Shown in pieces: positions 56,813-64,000 of a DNA stretch of 64,000 nucleotides. A program made the translations under genes and the position numbers. The notes beneath the pieces were generated by a model that had not been told where the DNA came from, searched no databases, and worked only from the letters and a program-made list of their open reading frames with translations. The stretch's first letter is position 1. Each line of letters begins with the position of its first letter. This stretch comes from Zygnema cylindricum (taxonomy: Eukaryota > Streptophyta > Zygnematophyceae > Zygnematales > Zygnemataceae), in contig JBBHKE010001203.1 of NCBI GenBank assembly GCA_037447655.1, positions 1-64,000 of the forward strand, in the 5' to 3' direction.

Positions 56813-58711
56813 TTATGAAAAATAATGTTTTCCTCCACGTACTCCAACTTGAGGTTTTACATGGAGGATTTTCCGGAGCTCGTCAGCTATTGGCTGAATG
56901 GAGTTGTCTTCGACGAGATCCTCTGAGAAAACAAAATCGCCAAAAAAAAATAAAAACACAATATAAGAAAAAAAAAAAAAAACAATTTGGTGGTTTAAAG
57001 GGCTATGAGGAGAGAGGGACACTCTACAAGTGGTAAGTGCACTTGATGTATACTCTTTCCCTCCATCCTAAAACTTGCAGGACTTTTTACCATCTCCAAT
57101 AAGGTTAAAAACCATTGCCCCTAATCCCACCTCTACCCTTCACAGTATTGCCTATCGATGTTCGAACAGAACCAATGTGGTCGACAAGACTGATAATCGA
57201 CCGGTGCAGGCAGCTCTATTATCGATACCAGGCCGTTATATGTACATATGTATATATGAGTTATGCTGTAACCATGTATTTTTACGTATCTGTTAAAAAT
57301 CTCGTCAAGAATGTGACAGATACAGTGCGAAATAATGCAGTTATGCAAAGTGTACTGTACTTCATTGGCTGTACTACACCCATGTATTGAAATTGCATAC
57401 CCAATAATTGTATTAACTCGACATGTGCAAAACTGCAAATTAAATAAGTTTTTTGTCACGAGTTACAAATATCCTACAAATCTTAATACTGCAAAGATCA
57501 GCTCTGTCACGTATCCATCTGCCCACCTGGCAGAATAATACGCCTTCGGAGTGGCATAAAATTACGTTTCTCAGGACAAAAGTACAAAATTCACATCAAA
57601 ACCATCATATCCTAAAATGTATCAGTTCAAGTATCGTGTCTCGTGGTATATTGCCGATATGTCTGAGATATTGATGGTACATTGCCCATCGCTCTTAGAG
57701 TTGAACGATGTTGTCGAACATAATTAAGAGCAGTTAATTTCAAAGAAGTGCAAACGCTAAAAATAGACTAACTCCCTCCTCTCCCTCCCCTTTCGTGTTG
57801 TGTATCCTTTGGACTGACAAAACGGATACGTTCGATAACTAACAGAACCAAACATCAATCAGTCCCACACCCTCAAATGTATATACATATTCCTCATAAA
57901 CCTTCCCACACCCTACTATTCTTTACAAAACCCTCCACTTCAACTTCACCCTAACGTCCCTCCACCATTCCTACCCCGCCCATGCACCCAAACCACATAC
58001 AATTATACCATCCCCCCTCCCCTTCCCTCCCCCCCTCCCCTCACTCACCCATCTCCTCCCTCCCCCCTCCCCTCTCCCCCTGGTAGTGATTGACTCTCGC
58101 CTCCCCCGCCCTGATCGCCGCCGTCTTCCCCCCCCCCATCTGCACCCTCCTGGGCTGCTGCCTGCGGTACACCCTCTGCGCCTGCGCGGTCCGCCACACC
58201 GCGTGCACGGCCAGGGGGCCCGGGCCCACACCCAGGGTGGAGGGGCGCCGGGAGGGGTACCGCTCCACTACGAGGGAGGGGAGGGGTTTCTGGGGGGGGA
58301 GGGGAGGGGGGGAGGGAGTGTTAGGAATGGAAGAGAGGTGGGGAAGGAGGAGAGGGATAGAGTCGGCTGGAGGGTTTAGGGTTAGGTTTAGACGGTTTGA
58401 AGTTTAGGGACACAAGGCGACAAAAGGAGAAGGGAGAGGATTTGGCATTTGGGCGGAGGAGAGGGAAGGAAGCGGAAGAGTTAAGGAGGGAAGGAAAGAA
58501 AGGGGCGTAACGAAAAAAGTATGGCAAAGGGAGAGAAAGGAGAAGGTTGACACTATTCGGGCGGGAGAGACAAAGCAGGGAGAGAGGTAGAAAAATAAAG
58601 GAGGAGAGAGGGAGCACCGACAAGAAGGCAACCAAGAATAATAAAAACAACGCAAAAGACAAAAAACACACAAAATGACAGAATTAATTCAAAAAACAAA
58701 TCACCAACAAA

Positions 58712-58755
<44 letters not shown>

Positions 58756-59140
58756 TTCCCTACCTTTGGCTTCCCCACAAACAGCATGGTCTGCAATAGG
58801 AGCTGCGAGACCTCGGGATACTTCTCCTCGTAGACTCTCAAGAATCTTTCAAAAAATCCCGGACTCGTGTCTTTTGGGAAAAAGACGTATTCGTCGACGT
58901 CAACAGCCACCAGCCATTTTGTGCTCAGACCGTATTCGTTGAGGCAGTGAAGGACAGACTGGGGGGGGAGGGAAGGAGGGGGAGGGGGGTGGAGAGGGTG
59001 GAGGGAGGCAGGAGTGAGGGGAGGGGGGAGGGAGGAACAGGTGATGAAGGAGGAGGAAAAACTAGCGGAGAGATGGGCGATTTATGACTAAAATAGACTG
59101 GAATGTTGCTTTTCTTTTTGTTTCTTTTAGTCATTTCACA

Positions 59141-59197
<57 letters not shown>

Positions 59198-62100
59198 CCT
59201 CCTCCCTCCCTCCCCTCCCTCCCTCCCTCCTCCCTCCTCTCCCTCCTCCTCTCTCTCTCTCTCTCCCTCCCTCCCTCTGGTACTACGATAGCCAACATCA
59301 AATTTGAGGGGGGAAAAGCGCAAAATCGTGGTTATCACTGAAATGGGAACTAAAGCAGTGGATTTTTTTTCCGTTATTGATTTTTTTTTTCACTCTTTTT
59401 ATTCAGTACCTGATCTTGTTCAAAATGATATCCGGCGTCTAAATTTCCGGGATAAAGCTCGTGAAATCGATGATAAGTCATAAATCCTTGCTTCACATAG
59501 GGACTCAAAGCACGTTCCTGAACCCAAAAGCCCACAATACCCCAATGGTGTTTCTTAAAACAGAGGTATAAACAAGGGATGAAAAAGGGACATAAACTTC
59601 TGGAACGCCCCTCATTTTTAAATTTCAGTAAAGCCACAACATTAGTTCGTAAAGTAGGGCTAAATATAAGGGGTAAGATAGAGGGATAAAGTTCCGGAAT
59701 ACTCCTGATGATAAAAATTTACAAGTTTCTGATATCTTCCACAAGTAAAAAAGGGGTACAACAAGCATTATACCATTCCAGAATCGTCATAAACCTAAAG
59801 TTCCACAAAATCCTGACAGCGAGTTTTAAAAAACTGGTTTAAACAGGGGAAGAGTATGTATGTAAAGTTTTGGAATGTTCTTAACAAGAACATGTTGTTT
59901 TTTTCGCTTTTTTTTTTGTAATTTATTTTGTTTTTTTATCAATTCATGAACCACCTGGGTCTATTGCAGCTCTCAAGCTTCAAATTATTTGAACTCCCAA
60001 ATGACAGAAAGTTTGAAAATTGATTCGTGAAAAAAAGGGTAACCTTTTCCCATTTTTTTTTTTTTTGGGGAGGGAACATAGACTAATATGTTTTACACAA
60101 ATTCTGAATCAACACTAACTCTAGTGCCTCCCCTTCCTCGTTCTTAACTTTCCCTTTTCCACATCCTCCTCTTCTGTCTCCCCTCTTTTCCACTCTCCCC
60201 TTCCCATCCTCCTTACTGCCCTCTTTCCCTCCTCGCCTTATTCCCCTCTCCATTCTCTCTTCTCTCCCCGTCATACATCCTTCAGTCCTCCCTCTCTCCC
60301 TCCACCCCCCACCTGCGACTCCTCGTTCGTGTGCGCCGTATCGTACCAGAACACATGCGCCACTCCTGCGTACTTCATGTACTCCAGCCACTGCACACAC
60401 ACCACATTTAGAGTGGATGGCCACCCCTTCATCGCAACACATAAAATAGTGTGGATCATGCATCGTATTAGAATCAGGAAAAACGAAGGAACATCCCATT
60501 TTGTCACAAAATCCTCACCGCACAAGACAGTGAGGACAATCATCATTACAACTTAATTCACCACCATCATCATCATCATCATCTGAACACCACCACACCA
60601 CCACACACAATAGTGTGGAAAATCATCACCGACATCATGATCCTCGCGCAAGAGGGAATCCATCCAGGCACTAAACATGTACTCACAAAAACACATACAA
60701 AATACAGAATACAAACTAGTGGGGATGTGGTACCTGTCTGAGCTCATATGTGGTGATGTTGAATCGATCCCCTTTAAAAACACGGTTGAAGATCATGGCC
60801 GACAGGAAGTACTTTTGCTCCTGGGGCTTAAGCTGAACCGCTACCCCATAGCTGGTGGAGAAGAAAGAGGGGAGGGAAAGGGAAGGAGGGAGGAGGGAGG
60901 AAGGGGGGGGGGAGGGGAGAGAGAGAGAGAGAGAGAGGAGGGGAGTGTGGACATGACTTAGTATCTTCCATCGTACTTGAATTGCTGTTTCTTCTCCTAT
61001 CCTAAAAGAGCATGGGTTGGCCCACATCTATACTCAATAGTAATCTACACCAATTTTGGCACGTTTGAGATGTCGATAAGTTGGTCGCGGCTTATAAACA
61101 TTAGGGTTTGTTAAGGAATATCCAAGGCTTTCCAGGGTTATCCTGGTTTTTTGCGGGCAATAATCCTTGTTTTTGTTTTGAAGAAGATGTTTTTTGTTGG
61201 CTTTCTCGGGGATGAAATTTCATTTACAAAGTGTTTTTTTAATGCTCCAACATGAGCAGGGATTTTTTCAAAAGTTGTCAAAAATTCCAATAAGGTTATT
61301 CTAGAGTCTTCTCCGGGCTAGAGACTTTTTAGCCTATTTTACCATCTCCTAAAGATGGACAATCCGCTACATCAACAAATACTAAAAAAATATAATTTCA
61401 TCCTATCAAAAAAGAATGAATGACCTTCCAAAGTTTTCCGTCATTTTTTGAGCAGGCATTTCCAATACATTATGGTTAGGATTGTGTAAAAGTTAGAAAG
61501 GTCTGAAAGCACATTCAAGGAAAAACTTTTTAGGTTTCAATCACACATGCAAAGATCCGTCCATGTGACCTAGTCATGTCGTCCACGACGGTACATGGAG
61601 TGGCACCACCAATATGATCCCTTATTTATGACAATTGTAAATTCTGTTTTGCTATTGTACGTTTTTATGGCTGCATATACTTATTCTTCAAGTGCATGTC
61701 CGTTATTCTCCCGACTTTTTAAACAGTCGTACATTGTTTTTCCATTTTGTTCTGCCCTATAATTTGGCCATTGAATTTATGTTTCAACATGTTTCCTTAG
61801 GAGTTCAAACATAATGAAATATTCCAAAATGAATAATAGGAGAAAGCCAAAACTCTCCAGCAGAGAATTCACACAAATTACTGTACATACTTCGAATATG
61901 TCCTTGTCCCATCACTACATGCGTGACAATTGTCACACCTACCGTACATTCCTCCAGAGCACTACTTGTGTGGATTTGGCCATATTTTTACAATTTATTT
62001 TTAAAGTTTACACTACGGAACTCCACACTAGTTCATGCGTTGCCAATCACTCCAATTCCAAACATCAGTATTCTTAAGCATAAAGAAAAACAGCAAATAG

Positions 62101-62696
62101 CGTACAACTTTGCGTTTGATTGATAAGATCTTAGAAAAACAATTAAACAATAAATACCACCAGCAACTCTTGCCACTACATCCCCTCGCCCCTTACCTCT
62201 CTCCAACCACTCAACCTAAAGAAATATTCTCTTACCTGTCCGGATCATTTCTGGGATCATATGTTCTCGGATCCCACACATCCACCTCTAATCCAAACCC
62301 TTCCTTCCACGTGGCAAGAATCTCCCCGGGCCGCGATGGCGTGTAGATATCCGTGCCTCCCTCTACCTCCTCTGGATCTCTCCATTTTTGTCTCCCTCTC
62401 GCATCCAGCAACCCATCTCCCTCTCCCTTCCCTCCTGCGAGGAACGCCGCAGCACCACGTGGCGCCTTGCTAGTCGGGGCCAAGAGGTGCCACGTGGCGG
62501 AGAGAAAGGACCAAAAGATGAAGATAAAGAGGAGGGAGAGGAGGAGAACGGAAATTGGACGGCGGCGGAACACGTGGCGATAACGCAGGAGGAGGAGTCG
62601 GGGGGAGATGCGGAAGCGAGGCGGGGGTGTCGGGGGGAGGCGGGAAGAGGAGGTAGTGGGGAGGCGTGAGGAGGAGGTAGAGGGGAGGCGAGGCAT
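56813..62696 (-). CDS. Glycosyltransferase family 92 (DUF23) protein
   Basis: Seven exons on the minus strand: 62696-62236, 60851-60734, 60390-60313, 59517-59410, 58958-58764, 58289-58049 and 56922-56813. All borders are GT-AG, phases join exactly, and the product is about 436 aa. Residues about 48-72 (ISVLLLSLLFIFIFWSF) form one membrane anchor after a basic segment, so a type II Golgi protein is likely. GT92 landmarks in order: QKYFLSAMIFN (about 166), WLEYMKYAGVAHVFWYD (194-210), LYPGNLDAGYHFEQDQ (about 240-255), KWLVAVDVDEYVFFP with the metal-binding DVDEY (275-279), LVVERYPSR (about 326) and VNHYQG (about 390). The last exon (EDLVEDNSIQPIADEL) closes in a TAA. Plant members include beta-1,4-galactan synthases; the substrate here cannot be told. 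Exon 6 is very GC-rich with odd repeats of Arg and Gly. Confidence 0.85.
57993..58345. repeat. Purine/pyrimidine-asymmetric tracts around exon 6
   Basis: In the gene's sense, a G-rich tract (GTGAGTGAGGGGAGG...) follows the exon 6 donor for ~55 nt, and a C/T tract of ~55 nt (CCTCCCCTCCCCCCCCAG) precedes its acceptor. Confidence 0.8.
58716..58753. repeat. (CA)n microsatellite in GT92 intron 5
   Basis: 19 CA units, 10 bp from the exon 5 donor. Confidence 0.95.
58959..59276. repeat. GGA/CT-rich tracts in GT92 intron 4
   Basis: On the plus strand 58961-59040 is a G/A tract (sense: long C/T tract before the exon 5 acceptor) and 59141-59276 a CT/CCT tract (sense: purines). Confidence 0.85.
60117..60312. 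repeat. Long polypurine tract after exon 3 donor (sense)
   Basis: About 195 bp, nearly all C/T on the plus strand, hence purines in the GT92 transcript, starting at the donor GTGGGGGG. Confidence 0.85.
60852..60945. repeat. Long polypyrimidine tract before exon 2 acceptor (sense)
   Basis: About 90 bp of G/A on the plus strand; in the transcript a C/T tract running to CTTCTCCACCAG. Confidence 0.85.
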
Positions 62697-62885
62697 GGTT
62701 AACTAGGAGAGCATGGTTAGCTTAGGGTTTGGAGGGGTGGGTAGAATATGGTTAATTTGGCGAAGTTGCTTGCAATTAGGGTTAGGGTTTGCGCGACATA
62801 CATTAGGGTTAGGGTTAGAGTGCTGGACCGGTAGGAAGAAGCTTCCAGGCTGCTGAATATACGAAACGTACGTAACGTGAGATAA
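62697..62885 (-). promoter_or_regulatory. GT92 gene upstream region with telo-box motifs
   Basis: In the gene's sense, between about 10 and 125 bp before the ATG: TCTAACCCTAACCCTAATG, AAACCCTAACCCTAATTG and AAACCCTAAGC. AAACCCTAA telo-boxes are known activating motifs in plant promoters near transcription starts. No clear TATA box is visible. Confidence 0.6.
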
Positions 62886-63760
62886 CCCTAGTTGTTCAAT
62901 ACGCGCGTTTTTTTCCTTTTTTCCAGTTTCTTCGTATTGTACGTGACTTTTCAAAAAATCGCAAAAAAACGTCTACTGTAAACTGGAACTGCGATTTTAC
63001 GGCAACCTATAGACAAATTACGGTAACTGCTCGTTTTTAACGGCAACTGTACGGTACACCGTCAATCGCTATTACAGTATATAACGCCAATTCGGTGCCC
63101 TTTTAAAAAAAAAAAAAACCCGAAATACAATCCATAATTCTATTTTTTCCATTATTCTAATTAGGGTTTTTTTTCAATTAGCGTTAATAATGGAAGTACA
63201 CTGCGATGGAAATAGTGTGGCGTACGGACAGGATATTTCCGTACTAAATGGTACTTTTTGAATTACAAAGGCATAAAAAGACACTTAACATTATTGCGCA
63301 CACATGTGAATGTGCACTGGAAGAAAGAGACGCAAACTCGTCGACAAAAATCACGTTCTCATATGTTCGTCCGTCGACCGTGTGAACAGCGCGACGGCGT
63401 ACGAATTGTCAGATTTTGTACGAATACACATATTACTGTAGACATTGAAAGGGCGAGTATTAATTATTTAGGACAACCCAAATTACAGTTAGGGATTAAT
63501 TAGTATATTTATTTTTTTCAAAAAAAAAAAATTCCCGATTAGTGTCAATAACACTATTTTTTTTTTTACGCTATTTATTCCTTTACTCTAATAGCGATTG
63601 ACGGTGTAGTTGATGAAAAGATTAGATGCACGTTTCTGTACTTTCTGTTCAGTAAACTGAACAAAATGTGCACGGAATGTACGGGAAAATATCGTGACGT
63701 CTACGGACATTTCCAAAAAGAGACGTTGCGGCGTCACACTATTTGAGCGCCGTAAAGTCA
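62886..63760. repeat. Dispersed repeat, copy 2 (with MITE inside)
   Basis: 62886-63056 and 63607-63760 together align with 25003-25350; the MITE at 63057-63606 interrupts it at a TA. Confidence 0.8.
63057..63606. mobile_element. TA-target MITE, copy 3
   Basis: 550 bp, inverted ends CACCGTCAATCGCTATTA, TA on both sides. The uninterrupted copy at 25170 (GTACGGTAGTTGA) proves the insertion and a 2-bp TA duplication. TA targets fit the Tc1/mariner superfamily. Interior shares segments with copy 2. Confidence 0.92.
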
Positions 63761-64000
63761 AAATGTGTACGGGCGTCTTCTTCAAATTTTTCGAAAAGAA
63801 GCCGCCATAAATACTTCAACAGTTGAATGCGAAAATTCAAGGAAGACGCTATTGCCGACGCCACGGTAGTAGTTAGTAAACTGCCGTTGAAGCCGTTGAC
63901 GAAGATTGTTTTTGTTTTTTTATTAATATGTTACGTCGTGCAAAATTGAATGATTAAAAATAGAATCTGCATATGGCATGTACTTTGATTTTTTGAAGTT
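63761..64000. other. No recognised feature
   Basis: Nothing supported up to the window edge. Confidence 0.4.

Noticed and set aside
58090-58407. Plus-strand frames of 97 and 105 codons
   Set aside because: They are shadows of GT92 exon 6 and its GC-rich flanks; the minus-strand frame fits the family and the splice phases.
59084-59341. Frames made of SLSLSL or RERERE repeats (also 12385-12627, 58553-58750)
   Set aside because: They only translate CT or CA microsatellites.
62771-62818. Chromosome-end telomere
   Set aside because: Only two or three repeat units, with normal sequence on both sides and a gene start next to them.

Overview
The window reads as nuclear DNA of a green plant (streptophyte). 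The best evidence is a host gene whose C-terminal half matches the plant-specific GIL1/IRKI (DUF641) family. Supporting signs are Ty1/copia elements whose primer-binding site pairs with the anticodon arm of plant initiator tRNA-Met, a chromodomain-bearing Ty3/gypsy element, spliceosomal introns with GT-AG borders, and AACCCTAA-type telo-box motifs. I cannot place it further; a non-seed plant or charophyte is only a guess. All function calls come from reading the sequence and from family knowledge; no search was run.

Layout. 1-13 kb is a nest of LTR elements: a gypsy-type integrase fragment (1-540), an LTR of a third copia family (544-1530), a copia gag (element C) split by a complete minus-strand copia element (A, 2267-8711, TSD GTTTG), a second third-family LTR (9352-10205), a small alternating ~100-bp satellite-like array (10206-10957) and decayed copia pieces. 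13.1-14.65 kb holds an inverted, decayed copy of the host gene at 29-32 kb, promoter and introns included. 16673-23101 is a structurally complete plus-strand copia element (B, TSD ATAGC) with similar LTRs but a broken pol. 23-28.6 kb is rich in small DNA transposons: a hAT-like element with 8-bp TSD, a TA-target MITE family, a minisatellite carrying two of those MITEs, and a 47-bp palindrome.

29141-32023 is the first likely functional host gene (GIL1/IRKI-like, three exons, about 685 aa). 35-53 kb returns to transposons: a GGGTGT-ended DNA element, a lone 3' LTR, copia element D (37748-44422) carrying a solo LTR with perfect TSD, and a large minus-strand chromovirus (45325-52366) with a truncated 5' LTR and a rearranged region downstream of pol, then a Harbinger/Tourist-like MITE with TAA TSD (52568-53307). 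56813-62696 (minus strand) is the second host gene: a seven-exon glycosyltransferase family 92 gene (about 436 aa) in which every exon junction keeps phase.

The most unusual signal is shared by the copia families. Their gag reading frame starts inside the LTR (U5) and reads in frame across the LTR end and, where the internal region is present, through the primer-binding site, whose ATG is the complement of the primer tRNA's CAU anticodon. Four internal regions from two families and three LTRs of a third family keep this phase. The LTRs also share a pair of small hairpins with AGGG loops.
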